A stretch of 64,000 nt of DNA from Dongia_B soli (GCF_034044715.1 NZ_JAXCLW010000006.1:169361-233360); one strand, 5' to 3'. Shown: positions 51,461 through 60,987, counted from the stretch's first letter. A program made the numbers and translations. The notes: generated from the sequence alone by a model not told the origin.

Positions 51461-52477
51461 ATGAAAGCGGTCGGATATTACACCCCGGGCCCCGTCACGG
51501 CGGAACAGTCTTTGGTCGATCTGGATTTGCCGGTGCCGAAGCGGGGACCGCGCGACCTCATGGTCGCGGTCAAGGCGATCTCAGTCAATCCGGTCGATAC
51601 CAAAGTGCGCCGGAGCGCGACACCGCCGGTGGGCGAGGCAAAAATTCTCGGCTGGGACGCCGTCGGTGTGGTGCAAGAGACCGGCAAGGATGTCAGCCTG
51701 TTCAAAGCCGGCGACGAGGTTTTCTATGCCGGCTCCATCGCCCGGCCCGGCGCCAATGCGGAGCTGCATCTGGTTGATGAGCGCATCGTCGGGCGAAAGC
51801 CGAAGAAGCTGTCGAATGCCGAAGCGGCCGCCTTGCCGCTGACCTCCATCACCGCCTGGGAATTGCTGTTCGATCGGCTTGGTATCGCGCGGCAAGGGAC
51901 AAAAGCAGAAGCGGGCGCCTTGCTCATCATCGGTGGTGCCGGCGGGGTCGGCTCGATCCTGATCCAGCTGGCGCGTCGCATGACCGATCTCACCGTCATT
52001 GCGACCGCATCGCGTCCGGAGACGCGCGACTGGTGTCTGGAGCTGGGCGCCCATTACGTAGTCGATCACAGCAAGCCGCTGACCGAGGAAATGAAGACGA
52101 TCGGCTTTGCGCAAGTTCCTTATATTGCCAGCCTCACCGCCACGGATATTCATCTGTCGGCGATCCTTGAAATCATCGCACCGCAGGGAAAGTTTGCCTT
52201 GATCGACGATCCCGATTGCCTCGACGTGATGCCCTTCAAGCGCAAGGCGGTGTCGATCCATTGGGAGCTGATGTTCACGCGTTCGCTGTTCGAGACGCCG
52301 GATATGATCGAACAGCACCATCTGTTGAACGAGGTTGCCGATCTCATTGATAACGGCACGCTCAAGACGACCCTGGCGGAAGTTGTCGGCCCGATCAATG
52401 CGGCGAATTTGAAGACGGCGCATGCCCTGATCGAAAGCGGCAAGGCCAAGGGCAAACTCGTCCTGGAAGGGTTTTGA
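51461..52477 (+). CDS. Zinc-independent quinone oxidoreductase-like dehydrogenase
   Basis: A 338-residue medium-chain reductase with ribosome site gaggagcagcag. SVNPVDTKVRRS and LGWDAVGVVQETGKDVSLF are typical of the ZADH/quinone oxidoreductase branch, and LLIIGGAGGVGSILIQLARR is the NADPH-binding motif. No structural zinc loop is present. The long C-terminus contains ALIDDPDCLDVMPFKRKAVS and SGKAKGKLVLEGF, as in YahK-like or NAD(P)-dependent quinone reductases. Regulated probably by the divergent LysR protein. Confidence 0.9.
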   Translation: MKAVGYYTPGPVTAEQSLVDLDLPVPKRGPRDLMVAVKAISVNPVDTKVRRSATPPVGEAKILGWDAVGVVQETGKDVSLFKAGDEVFYAGSIARPGANAELHLVDERIVGRKPKKLSNAEAAALPLTSITAWELLFDRLGIARQGTKAEAGALLIIGGAGGVGSILIQLARRMTDLTVIATASRPETRDWCLELGAHYVVDHSKPLTEEMKTIGFAQVPYIASLTATDIHLSAILEIIAPQGKFALIDDPDCLDVMPFKRKAVSIHWELMFTRSLFETPDMIEQHHLLNEVADLIDNGTLKTTLAEVVGPINAANLKTAHALIESGKAKGKLVLEGF

Positions 52478-52527
52478 CAGATCGAGCGGAGGAGGGCGCC
52501 CGCCTCGACCCGCGGAATGATGGAGGG

Positions 52528-52905
52528 TCAGACGGCGCGGCCGCGTCTAGCCTGGCTGGAGAAGATTGCCCCCATTACCGCACCCTTGATGAAAGGCAGT
52601 AAACCTAACGTCATCGCCAGGGTCCCAGGCATCCAGATCGATAACTGCAGCCAGACCGGCGGATGCATCGTGCTTTCAATGGCGAGATAGCCGCTGACCA
52701 CGATATGCCCGACGATGGAGATGGTGAAATAGGCCGGCGCGTCATCGGCGCGCAAAGGTTCGAAAGCGAGGCCGCAGCTCTCACAACTCTGCTTGGCCGC
52801 CAGATAGCCGGCGAACATCCGGCCCTGTCCGCAACGCGGACAGAAGCGGCGAAAGCCTCGTTTCAAACTATTCCATAAGGTCGGTCGACCGACTTGCTGC
52901 CCCAT
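52528..52905 (-). CDS. DUF983 family membrane protein
   Basis: A 125-residue protein; the ATG at 52905 has gaggatct upstream, while an ATG at 52923 would add six residues. A zinc-ribbon-like pair of CxxC motifs (RFCPRCGQGRMF and SCESCGLAFEP) is followed by two helices (AYFTISIVGHIVVSGYLAIE and LSIWMPGTLAMTLGLLPFIK). This is the DUF983 pattern, frequent near cytochrome oxidase genes in alphaproteobacteria, function unknown. Confidence 0.9.
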   Translation of the reverse strand: MGQQVGRPTLWNSLKRGFRRFCPRCGQGRMFAGYLAAKQSCESCGLAFEPLRADDAPAYFTISIVGHIVVSGYLAIESTMHPPVWLQLSIWMPGTLAMTLGLLPFIKGAVMGAIFSSQARRGRAV

Positions 52906-53209
52906 CAGATCCTCATTCACCATGCGTGAGTAACATAGGTTTGAGGGTGCGAAAGCCTCAATGCGACGGGTTGACGCCAGCTATGTATCGCTCCGCTGTG
53001 CGAGCAACCGATGGAAATACCGCTATCGCGCGGAAAATCGCGGAAATGCGCGAGTCGTCCCCTGACAAATACGTGTTCTGTGCGAAATCGGCTCTACAAA
53101 TGGCTGAATTTAGCGCAGAATCCGAGACAGGGTTGAGACACTGAGTCGCAAGTCAAGCGCCCAGCACGGCTGGGCATTGACTGCGCGGCTCGATAAGTGG
53201 GGAGGGTGG

Positions 53210-54106
53210 ATGGCCATGGCTTTCTCCTGGAATTTTTCCTTCCTTTTAGACGGCAGCGGCAAGATCCTCGATGTTCAGGGGAATTGCGTGCAGGCTTTTG
53301 GCGCAACCGGCCAGGAAATGATCGGCCGGTCCCTGCTGCCGCATATCGCGCCGGCAGAGCGGGCGCATTTCCGGCGGTTCTTGGCGCAGCTGGACTCACC
53401 ATCGGCGATCCGCCAATCGATCTTGCATATTCGTAGCGGCCTGCGCACCAATCATGCTTGCCTGCTGCAAGCTTCGGTCGGGTCCGAACCCGGCACCTAT
53501 CACATCAATCTTACCGATCAGGCGGTGGAACTTGCCGAAGCGGGCAAGCTTGCAGATTTACCGGCCCCGATACCGCGGGTCACGGTCGATGAGCTCGAGC
53601 AACTGATCGAGATGGCGATATCCGAGCTACCGGATCATCAGGTGCCGCCGCTCGATCTCACCGTCATCGAAATCGGCGGCCTGATCGATCACACCGCCAT
53701 CGCCGACAAGGACGAAAGCCTGCCCGGGCACTTGCAGCAGCGCATCGAACAGAGCCTGATCGTCGATGCCTTCGACGATGTGGTCTGCCTCATCGATGAA
53801 GGTATTTATGTCCTGTTGCATGAGGAAGCCGAGCCGGTGGCGGACATTGCCGCCGACCTCCACCGCGCGGCGCAGGATCTCGGCATCAGCGACAAGTTGC
53901 TGGATCTCAAGCAGCGCACGGTCAAGCTGGGTGTGCGGCCAAGCCGCGCGCGGCTGCGGGCTTTGGTGGACGAGGCCTTGCTGCTGCGTGCCGGGGCCGG
54001 GCGCAACATCACGACGCCGACCCGGCGCTTTGCACCGCTCTTATGGAGCGGCGTGGCCGCGGCGCTGGTCATGCTTGTTGCCGTCGGCCTGATGTTCATG
54101 GTTTGA
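53210..54106 (+). CDS. PAS-like domain protein with C-terminal membrane anchor
   Basis: A 298-residue protein from the ATG behind ggagggtgg (a second ATG six bases on is possible). Residues ~10-110 read like a PAS domain (FLLDGSGKILDVQGNCVQAF, then GRSLLPHIAPAERAHFRRFL). The middle is acidic and helical without recognised domain, and one helix (LLWSGVAAALVMLVAVGLMF) closes the protein, leaving almost no periplasmic tail. No kinase, GGDEF or EAL output is present. Function unknown; a membrane-attached signalling adaptor is possible. Confidence 0.62.
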   Translation: MAMAFSWNFSFLLDGSGKILDVQGNCVQAFGATGQEMIGRSLLPHIAPAERAHFRRFLAQLDSPSAIRQSILHIRSGLRTNHACLLQASVGSEPGTYHINLTDQAVELAEAGKLADLPAPIPRVTVDELEQLIEMAISELPDHQVPPLDLTVIEIGGLIDHTAIADKDESLPGHLQQRIEQSLIVDAFDDVVCLIDEGIYVLLHEEAEPVADIAADLHRAAQDLGISDKLLDLKQRTVKLGVRPSRARLRALVDEALLLRAGAGRNITTPTRRFAPLLWSGVAAALVMLVAVGLMFMV

Positions 54107-54127
54107 GGTCGGGCGCCTGCCGGCAGG

Positions 54128-55273
54128 TCAAGCCTGGGTCAGCATCTGCTGGAACTTACCCATCGCCTTGTCGTAATTGACGGCCCACCACATGCTGTCG
54201 ACGATCACCTGCTGGCTCAAGGCTTCGGGCTGTGTCGGGTCAGAGGCATGCAAGCTCGCGGGCATCGCGCCGGTCGCATGTGGATTGGTCGGGCCGACGC
54301 CCCGCAGGCCGGCAAAGGCAATCTGCCGCGCCGGCTCCTGCATATAACGCAGCAGCTTGAAGGCGGTGGCGCCGGCCGGATTGTTCTTCGGCACGGCCCA
54401 GACGCCCGGGCACAGAATGCCCTCATGAAAGCTCCAGGCAATCTGCCCGTCGCTTTCGATGCCCAGTTGCGCCGCGCGGGTGTGCCAGATACAGGCCATA
54501 GTGACGACCTTGTCGCGCAGCATCTGCTTTGCTTGGGCGCCGGTCTCCCAGGTCACCAGATGCGGCTTCAGCTTGGCGATGCGGGTGACGCATTCAGCCA
54601 CATCCAAGGGATAGACCTCATTCGGTTTGGCGCCGTGTGCCATGGCGGATGCTTCGAAGCCGCCGATCATCCACTTCCACAGGCCGCGTTTGCCAGGGAA
54701 CTTCTTCACGTTCCAGAAATCCGCCCAGCTTTGCGGCGGATTGTCCTTGTAGACGCTGGCGTTATAGGCCAGCACGTATGAATAGGTATAGCCGCCGACG
54801 CCGTAATCGAAGGCGAAGGGCTGCATGATCTGAGCGCGGTCGATGATGCTGTAATCGATCGCACTTAATTCGCCTTCCTGGCCCAGGCGGATCGCGGCAT
54901 AGCCGTCGACATCGCAGATATCCCAGTCGATCGCGCCGCTATCGACCATGCTCTTGATCTTGCTTTCGCTGGGGCCGCTGCCATCGAATACCACATCGAT
55001 GCCGCTGTCGCGTTTGAAGGGCTTGCCGAAAGCCTGGGTGAGGTCGTTGATATCGTTGTTGCCCCAGGCGGCGAAGGTGATCTCGCGGGCATCGTCCTGA
55101 GCCCGTGCCGCCCGCGGCACCACCAGCGGCGCAAGTCCGGCTGCGGCGATACCAGCCAGGAAGCGCCGGCGATCGATGCCCGGCAAGCGATCGGCCCGAC
55201 GGCGCAGTTCGGCGCCGAGATCGGCAAGATCGCGGGCGAAAGGCGAGGGTGTCAGGTTTGGTGGCGTGGGCAT
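54128..55273 (-). CDS. Polyamine-type ABC transporter substrate-binding protein
   Basis: A 381-residue protein with a Tat-type signal (DRRRFLAGIAAAGLAPLVVP). ITFAAWGNNDINDLTQAFGK, then VVFDGSGPSESKIKSMVDSG, YVLAYNASVYKDNPPQSWAD and WWAVNYDKAMGKFQQML are typical of PotD/PotF-like extracellular binding proteins. No permease or ATPase gene is adjacent, so it is an orphan binding protein or its transporter is elsewhere. Ligand probably a polyamine or related compound; not certain. Confidence 0.88.
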   Translation of the reverse strand: MPTPPNLTPSPFARDLADLGAELRRRADRLPGIDRRRFLAGIAAAGLAPLVVPRAARAQDDAREITFAAWGNNDINDLTQAFGKPFKRDSGIDVVFDGSGPSESKIKSMVDSGAIDWDICDVDGYAAIRLGQEGELSAIDYSIIDRAQIMQPFAFDYGVGGYTYSYVLAYNASVYKDNPPQSWADFWNVKKFPGKRGLWKWMIGGFEASAMAHGAKPNEVYPLDVAECVTRIAKLKPHLVTWETGAQAKQMLRDKVVTMACIWHTRAAQLGIESDGQIAWSFHEGILCPGVWAVPKNNPAGATAFKLLRYMQEPARQIAFAGLRGVGPTNPHATGAMPASLHASDPTQPEALSQQVIVDSMWWAVNYDKAMGKFQQMLTQA

Positions 55274-55344
55274 CGCATCCCTATCGAAAATAGCCTGGAA
55301 CCGGAGTACCGGGCGGGCCGTGCTCCGTCAACCGGGTTGTTGGT

Positions 55345-55668
55345 TCAGCTCCGCGGGGCAAAGATGATGATGCTGGCACCGAGCAGGCAGATGGCGACGC
55401 CGATCAGGTCGAACCGGTCCGGGCGAATGCCTTCCACCGCCGCCAGCCAGATCAGGGAAGCCAGGATATAGACACCGCCATAGGCCGCATAGGCCCGCCC
55501 GGCCGCCGCGCTATCGACCCAGGTGAGGGCATAGGCGAAGAGAACCAACGAGGCCATGCCGGGCACAATCCACCAGACCGGCTTGCCCAGCCGCAGCCAG
55601 CTCCAGAACGCGAAGCAGCCGCCGATCTCCGCAAAGGCGGCGATGACATAGGCAGTGATGGTGGTCAC
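55345..55668 (-). CDS. YnfA family small membrane protein
   Basis: A 107-residue protein with four helices: AYVIAAFAEIGGCFAFWSWL, WWIVPGMASLVLFAYALTWV, AYAAYGGVYILASLIWLAAV and RFDLIGVAICLLGASIIIFA. The AEIGGCFAFW and GRAYAAYGGVYI segments are diagnostic of the YnfA (UPF0060) family, related to small multidrug resistance transporters. It may export toxic cations. It is 12 bases downstream of the following MFS gene and likely co-transcribed with it. Confidence 0.93.
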   Translation of the reverse strand: MTTITAYVIAAFAEIGGCFAFWSWLRLGKPVWWIVPGMASLVLFAYALTWVDSAAAGRAYAAYGGVYILASLIWLAAVEGIRPDRFDLIGVAICLLGASIIIFAPRS

Positions 55669-55680
55669 GGTCGTTCCCCG

Positions 55681-56886
55681 TCAAGCGGCGTGCCGCTTCA
55701 TCCGCGACAGGATGAGGGCAATTGTCGCCGCGATGATGGCAACACCGCAGGTGCCTGTCCAGCCCCAGGCGGAAAAGGCGGCACCACCGGCCGCCGAGCC
55801 GATGGCGCCGCCGCAGAACATCGTCGTCATGAAAACCGTGTTGAGGCGGCTGCGCGCCGTGGGATCCAGCGCATAGATGCTGGATTGGTTCGAGACCAGC
55901 GCTGCCTGCACGCCGAGATCCATCGCTACCACGCCGATGATCAGCGCCGTCATCGAGCCCTGGACGAAGGCGAAGAGGAGAAAGGACAGCAGGACCAGGA
56001 AGGCCGAAAGCGAAACCACGGCCTGCGGCCCCCGCCGGTCGGCAATGCGTCCGGCGATCGGTGCCGCCAGGACGCCGACACCGCCGATCAGTCCCATCAG
56101 GCCGACGGCGGTGGCGCCGAGATTATAGGGCGGCAGGCGCATCTCCAGCGCGAGATTGGCCCAGAAGGCGGCGAAGCAGGCAAAGATCATCGCTTGGCAC
56201 AGACCGGCAAGGCGCAAGGCACGGAATTTGCGCCAGAAGGAAAACAGCGACAGCAGGATCTGGCCGTATCCCATCTGCGTCACGGCGGGAACGCGCGGCA
56301 ACACCGCGCCCAGCACGAGCACCAGGACCAGCATCAAGCCGGCGGCGATGCCGAACATGGCGCGCCAATGCAGTTGGTCCGAGACGTAGCCGCTGAGCGT
56401 GCGCGCGAGCAGAATGCCGGCCAGCAAGCCGCCGGTCACGGTGCCGACCACCTTGCCGCGCTCATCCGGCGAGGCGAGATGCACGGCCAGGGGGACGATC
56501 TGCTGCACGACAGTGGTGAGGATGCCGATCGCAAGGCTGGCGACGCCGAGCCAGAACAGGGTGGGCGCAAGGGCAGCGCCGGTCAAAGCGATGCTGAGGC
56601 CAAGCAGGGTCAGGAGGATGAGCTTCTTGCGCTCGATCCGGTCGCCCAGCGGCGAGAGGAAGAACAGGCCGATCGCATAACCGATCTGGCAGAGAAAGGG
56701 CATGAGGGCGACATCATGCGGCTCGGCTTTGAAGTCGCGAATGAACAGCCCCAGCATCGGCTGGTTGTAGTAAGTATTGGCGACCGCGAGGCCGGTCGAG
56801 ACCGTCAAGACGGCCAGCAGGCCGCGGCTGAGGTGATGCGGCTGCTCGCCAGATTGGGATGCGACGTGATCGGCCGATTCCGGCAT
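55681..56886 (-). CDS. MFS transporter (12-helix)
   Basis: A 401-residue protein from the ATG behind aaggagctgac. AVANTYYNQPMLGLFIRDFK, then SPLGDRIERKKLILLTLLGL (motif A: GDRxERK) and about 12 helices identify an MFS exporter of the YnfM/arabinose-efflux-like type. The substrate cannot be told from sequence. It precedes the YnfA gene in the same direction, so the two may form an efflux operon. Confidence 0.9.
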   Translation of the reverse strand: MPESADHVASQSGEQPHHLSRGLLAVLTVSTGLAVANTYYNQPMLGLFIRDFKAEPHDVALMPFLCQIGYAIGLFFLSPLGDRIERKKLILLTLLGLSIALTGAALAPTLFWLGVASLAIGILTTVVQQIVPLAVHLASPDERGKVVGTVTGGLLAGILLARTLSGYVSDQLHWRAMFGIAAGLMLVLVLVLGAVLPRVPAVTQMGYGQILLSLFSFWRKFRALRLAGLCQAMIFACFAAFWANLALEMRLPPYNLGATAVGLMGLIGGVGVLAAPIAGRIADRRGPQAVVSLSAFLVLLSFLLFAFVQGSMTALIIGVVAMDLGVQAALVSNQSSIYALDPTARSRLNTVFMTTMFCGGAIGSAAGGAAFSAWGWTGTCGVAIIAATIALILSRMKRHAA

Positions 56887-57099
56887 GTCAGCTCCTTGCA
56901 AATGATCGGCGCGGCCGTTCAGCAGAATAAGAAGCTGACGCTTATCGAGCCGGAGCGGGAAGGTCAAGACGGCGAAGGCAGGTCAAGCCGGACATTTCCT
57001 CGCTTTAATTTGCGCTTTATTTCCGGTCTGGATATTTTGCCGGCCTTTCACCGTCGCCATGTTTTGCCATGCGGCGCGCCCATTACCGGAAAGAGGATA

Positions 57100-57621
57100 A
57101 TGTCCGAAGAGGTCATTGCTGAGGAAACCCAACGGCGCATCCAGGCCGCACATCCCAGCATCGTCGCCATCACGGCCTATTGGCGGGAAAAAGCTGGGCA
57201 GCGCAGCATGCCGAGCCGGGCGGATATCGATCCGGTCGATCTGAAGTCGCATCTCCCGGGTATAAGCCTGGTCGATGTCGTGCCGGATGCCCGCCGTTTT
57301 GTCTACCGCCTGGTCGGTACCTATCAGGTGGCGCAGCGCGGCGCCGATCCGACCGGACGGTCGGTGCTTGAGGCCTATTATGCCGCCGACCGGGAAGAAA
57401 CGGTCGGCATCTACGAATATGTTGTCAGAACCAAGCGGCCCTTCTGTTATTCCGGGCCATATAATGCGCCCGATGGGCTGATCGAAGATGAGGATATCGT
57501 CTTCCTGCCGCTCTCGGACAACGGCCGCGACGTCAACATGGTCCTGGTCTATGCCCATTCGCGGATCTTCAATCCGCGTGACGAGGCATCCTTCATCCTG
57601 CGGCGAGGCCAGGAATCGTAA
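57100..57621 (+). CDS. PAS domain protein (PAS_5 type)
   Basis: A 173-residue protein from the ATG behind aaagaggataat. HPSIVAITAYWREKAGQRSM, then LPGISLVDVVPDARRFVYRL and VGTYQVAQRGADPTGRSVLE fit the PAS_5 (DUF1488-like, alphaproteobacterial) family of single PAS domains. A stand-alone sensor or adaptor; ligand unknown. Its last 29 bases overlap the 3' end of the convergent chromate transporter gene. Confidence 0.85.
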   Translation: MSEEVIAEETQRRIQAAHPSIVAITAYWREKAGQRSMPSRADIDPVDLKSHLPGISLVDVVPDARRFVYRLVGTYQVAQRGADPTGRSVLEAYYAADREETVGIYEYVVRTKRPFCYSGPYNAPDGLIEDEDIVFLPLSDNGRDVNMVLVYAHSRIFNPRDEASFILRRGQES

Positions 57622-58840
57622 GCGCCATGCCGCCACAGGCGGCGAACAGCACGACGATCCAGGGCTGCGTCTTCCAGGCCGTCAACAGCACGAAGCAGAT
57701 CAAGGCAAGGGCAAAATCGCGCGCGCCGGTTATGGCGCTGACCCAGACCGGATTGTAAAGCGCTGCCGCCAAGAGCCCTACAACGGCGGCATTGACGCCG
57801 TTCAGGATGGCGCGCGCCACATCATGCCTGCGCACTTGCTCCCAGAACGGCAATGTAGCGAGGATCAGCAACAGCCCCGGCAGGAAAATGCCGATCAGCG
57901 CGATCACCGCGCCGAGCCAGCCATTCGGCGCGATGCCATTGGCGGCGCCCAGATAGGCCGCGAAGGTAAAAAGGGGGCCCGGCACCGCTTGCGCCGCGCC
58001 ATAGCCGGCCAGGAAGGCATCGGCGGAAATCCAGCCCGGCTGCACGACGGATGCCTGCAAGAGCGGCAGGACCACATGGCCCCCGCCGAAAACCAGCGCG
58101 CCAGCCCGATAGAAGGCATCGAACAAGGCCAGCCCGTGGCCACCGAATCCCGCGGCGCTGATCGCCGGTAGGACAAAGAGCAGGGTAAGGGCGACTAACA
58201 GGAGGGCGAGCGCAACGGGACGTGGGATCGGCGCTTCGAGCGGCGCATGCCGCATTCCCTTACTCGCCTGCGTCGAGCCCCGGCAGAACCACAGGCCGGC
58301 AATGGCGCCGATGGCGATGGCCGACAGCTGGCCGCTGACACCGCCGAGAAAAATCACAGCGACAACCCCGGCCACCGCGATGGCGATGCGCGGCCGGTCG
58401 GGGCAAAGCTGGCGCGCCATGCCCCAGATCGCCTGTGCGATCACCGCCACGGCGACCACCTTGAGGCCATGCAGCGCACCTTGCGCCAGAGGTGTGTCGA
58501 AGCCGGCCAGGCCATAGGCGAACAGCACCAGGATCAGCGCAGAGGGCAGGGTAAAGCCGAGCCAGGCCGCCAAACCGCCGAGCAGGCCCCCGCGCAGCAA
58601 GCCAATGGAAAAGCCGACCTGGCTCGATGCCGGTCCAGGCAGGAATTGGCAGAGGGCGACGAGATCGGCAAAGGCGCTGTCATCGAGCCATTTCCGGCGG
58701 CTGACGAATTCCGTGCGGAAATAGCCAAGATGTGCGATCGGCCCGCCGAAGGAGGTCAGGCCAAGTTTCAGGAAGGCGAGCAGGATGGCGGTGAAGGGAA
58801 GGCGTGGCCTTCTTTCGTCTCGATCCCGTTGTTTCTGCAT
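57593..58840 (-). CDS. chrA: Chromate transporter ChrA (bidomain)
   Basis: A 415-residue protein (ATG 58840, or 58849). Two homologous halves are typical of long-chain ChrA: FLKLGLTSFGGPIAHLGYFR in the first and YRAGALVFGGGHVVLPLLQA in the second, with LCQFLPGPASSQVGFSIGLL and AAQAVPGPLFTFAAYLGAAN after them. It exports chromate, or possibly sulfate-like oxyanions, driven by proton motive force. No chrB regulator is adjacent. The C-terminal end overlaps the convergent PAS gene. Confidence 0.93.
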   Translation of the reverse strand: MQKQRDRDERRPRLPFTAILLAFLKLGLTSFGGPIAHLGYFRTEFVSRRKWLDDSAFADLVALCQFLPGPASSQVGFSIGLLRGGLLGGLAAWLGFTLPSALILVLFAYGLAGFDTPLAQGALHGLKVVAVAVIAQAIWGMARQLCPDRPRIAIAVAGVVAVIFLGGVSGQLSAIAIGAIAGLWFCRGSTQASKGMRHAPLEAPIPRPVALALLLVALTLLFVLPAISAAGFGGHGLALFDAFYRAGALVFGGGHVVLPLLQASVVQPGWISADAFLAGYGAAQAVPGPLFTFAAYLGAANGIAPNGWLGAVIALIGIFLPGLLLILATLPFWEQVRRHDVARAILNGVNAAVVGLLAAALYNPVWVSAITGARDFALALICFVLLTAWKTQPWIVVLFAACGGMALTIPGLAAG

Positions 58841-58958
58841 CGACCGCAACCTCTCCTGTTCTCTTTGCAGTTAGCAGGGAAAAGAGGGCGGCGCTATCGC
58901 AAATCGGGTTGCCATTGACGCTGTTCCGTAATGATCGCGCATCTCTTGCAACAACTCG

Positions 58959-59089
58959 CTTGTCAGCCCAGGACTTGATCCGAGGGTCCATCGTCGCAGC
59001 TGATGAATATTGCCCGGCGGGCCGCCGTTCTTATGGGCATTCCGCCTGGCCTCTGCCGTGGACCGTCGGTCAAGCCCAAGGGTGACAAG
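58959..59089. repeat. BIME-like pair of palindromic repeats, locus 4
   Basis: A degenerate copy at 58959-58998 (ggacttgatccgagggtcca inside) and an inverted, more degenerate copy at 59058-59089 (gtggaccgtcggtcaagccc inside) lie in the 340-base gap between chrA and the aldo/keto reductase. It is the same repeat family as loci 1-3, here in plainly chromosomal DNA. Nothing else is seen in the gap. Confidence 0.75.
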
Positions 59090-59184
59090 TGAGTGCGGCA
59101 TCTATGTCCGGCGATGATCGGCACCACTGCGGGTCATCGCATCTTGGTTGGAAATACGGTTCTAGTGATGCATCTCCCTTCCGA

Positions 59185-60009
59185 TCAGCCGAAGGTCTCG
59201 GGGTCGGGGCCGATGCGGTGCTTCTTGTCGAGGCGGCCGATCTGGCCGAGATCGTCGTTATCCAGGCGGAAATCGAACACGGCGAAATTCTCCTTGATAC
59301 GCGACGGCGTCACCGATTTCGGAATCACGATCAGGCCGTTATCGAGATGCCAGCGGATGATGACCTGGGCCGGGGTCTTGTGATGCTTTTTGGCGATCGC
59401 GCCGATCGTCGTATCCTGCAGGATCGTTCCCTGGCCGAGCGGGCTCCAGGATTCCGTGGCGATCTTGTGTTCCTTATGGAAGCTGCCCAGCTCCTGCTGC
59501 TGCATCTGCGGATGCAATTCGATCTGATTGACAACCGGTGCGATACCGGTCTCGCCGATCAGTGTTTGCAGATGCGGAATGTTGAAATTGGAAACGCCGA
59601 TCGATTTCACGCGACCTTCCTCTTTCAGCTTGGCGAAAGCGCGCCAGCTCTCGACGAAGAGCTTCTGCTTGGGAACCGGCCAGTGAATCAGATAGAGGTC
59701 GACATAATCGAGGTGCAGCTTCTTCAGGCTGGCGTCGAAGGCCTTCAATGTCGCGTCATAGCCATGCGCATCATTCCACAATTTGGTGGTGATGAAGAGC
59801 TTGTCGCGGTCAAGGCCGCTGGCCTTGACCGCCTTGCCGATGCTTTCCTCGTTGTTGTAGGCCGCCGCCGTATCGATTGACCGGTACCCGGCCTCGAAAG
59901 CCGCGGCGAGGGCGGGGCCGGCCTGCGCTTCGCTGACCTGCCAGACGCCGAGGCCGAGCTGCGGAATTTTGTTGCCGTCATGGAGAGTGATGAAGGGTGC
60001 CGCCGTCAT
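59185..60009 (-). CDS. Aldo/keto reductase (DkgA-like)
   Basis: A 274-residue TIM-barrel enzyme. The catalytic tetrad is visible: Asp in YRSIDTAAAY, Tyr in the following AAAYNNEESIG, Lys in LFITTKLWND and His in LYLIHWPVP. IGVSNFNIPHLQTLI and VNQIELHPQ are further family marks. It reduces carbonyl compounds with NADPH, like 2,5-diketo-D-gluconate reductases. It is divergent from the gene at 60510, with a 500-base gap between. Confidence 0.93.
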   Translation of the reverse strand: MTAAPFITLHDGNKIPQLGLGVWQVSEAQAGPALAAAFEAGYRSIDTAAAYNNEESIGKAVKASGLDRDKLFITTKLWNDAHGYDATLKAFDASLKKLHLDYVDLYLIHWPVPKQKLFVESWRAFAKLKEEGRVKSIGVSNFNIPHLQTLIGETGIAPVVNQIELHPQMQQQELGSFHKEHKIATESWSPLGQGTILQDTTIGAIAKKHHKTPAQVIIRWHLDNGLIVIPKSVTPSRIKENFAVFDFRLDNDDLGQIGRLDKKHRIGPDPETFG

Positions 60010-60509
60010 TCGGGAGACTCCTTGGTGGTATTTTCATGCGGGGAGTAACAGGTGGGAGGGCTATCATTGCGCGGCAATTCAGCTTGGTCAATTGCTCAGC
60101 CTTCATGGTCGAAGCGCATAAAAAACGGCATAAACGGCAGAGGGCATATCGGCCTGCGACGGTCCTTTTTGCAGTTCAGATGTGCTCGGCTTGGAATTTC
60201 GCGACGATAACTGCCCGTCGGCTTCGCTGTGACATCTTGCCCCTCGAAAAGAGGTGTGTAATATGCGACGAAACCTGCCTGACGGACGGGCGCGAACCAT
60301 AACGTTCCGGTCTCAATATGTCAGGCGAGGCTCAGCCAGCTCATATAGCTGTTGATTATGTTGCATAGTGATACAACATAAAGTTGAGCTGATCGTAACC
60401 GGCCAGATTTCACGATCCACACAGTGATCGTGGCGCCAGGAGTTGCGTTTACGAGATCTTCCGCAGTCTGGGTTATCCCGGCAATGCGTCGTAGTTGAGA
60501 GGGTAAGCC
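60010..60509. other. Intergenic region with a perfect interrupted palindrome
   Basis: About 500 bases without a convincing gene. The clearest feature is TTATGTTG (60356-60363) and CAACATAA (60374-60381), a perfect 8-base inverted repeat with a 10-base spacer, flanked outside by agct/agct. It could be an operator of a TetR- or MarR-like regulator for one of the neighbouring genes; no regulator gene is adjacent. Confidence 0.4.
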
Positions 60510-60908
60510 ATGGGCGGCAGAACATATCTGCGCTTTTCCATCGCCGTTTTTCCGCGTGCAATCCTGACATTGGCAGCCGCCAGCAGTTTTGCCAGCTTGC
60601 TGGCGACGTCGCCTGCCGCCGCGCTCGATTTTGACGATGGCGGTACGTCCCTCGGTCTCGAAAGTCCGGTCGTTACTCAAGGCGGTGCAAATTCGGCGCT
60701 GTTCGGCGACAGCGCACGCCAGACGGCGGATTCCGATCCGGCCTCCTTCAAATCCGGCGATGGCGCTGTGTCGGACAAGGCCGATACGGCGCAATCGATC
60801 TATTGCAAGGACAAGGGCGGGGTGGTCTGGATCGCCGCCAATGTGCTCACCAGCCTCGCCTCCAAACCCAATGATTCCTATCAGGTCGAGCGGATGCGCT
60901 GCCCTTAA
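60510..60908 (+). CDS. Exported hypothetical protein
   Basis: A 132-residue protein with an N-terminal signal peptide (LTLAAASSFASLLATSPAAA, cleavage likely after AAA). The mature part is small, acidic and Gly/Ser/Asp rich (FDDGGTSLGLESP, SDPASFKSGDGAVSDKADTA) with two cysteines (SIYCKDKGG and a C-terminal RCP). No family recognised. Followed directly by a strong bidirectional terminator. Confidence 0.65.
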   Translation: MGGRTYLRFSIAVFPRAILTLAAASSFASLLATSPAAALDFDDGGTSLGLESPVVTQGGANSALFGDSARQTADSDPASFKSGDGAVSDKADTAQSIYCKDKGGVVWIAANVLTSLASKPNDSYQVERMRCP

Positions 60909-60929
60909 GAGCTTCTGCCTTTCAGAAAG

Positions 60930-60963
60930 AAACGGCCGGATCATCTGCATGATCCGGCCGTTT
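60930..60963. terminator. Bidirectional intrinsic terminator
   Basis: Fifteen bases at 60930-60944 (aaacggccggatcat) pair perfectly with 60949-60963 (atgatccggccgttt) around a four-base loop, with A and T runs at the two ends. It ends both the exported protein gene and the convergent mmsA gene. Confidence 0.9.
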
Positions 60964-60987
60964 CGTTTCGGCGATGTTATTCGCTGA

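Noticed and set aside
55690..57099. Long open frame on the plus strand running into the PAS gene
   Set aside because: It is the antisense of the MFS transporter gene; composition is His/Arg/Gln-rich without family sequence. Only the part from ATG 57100 is a real gene.
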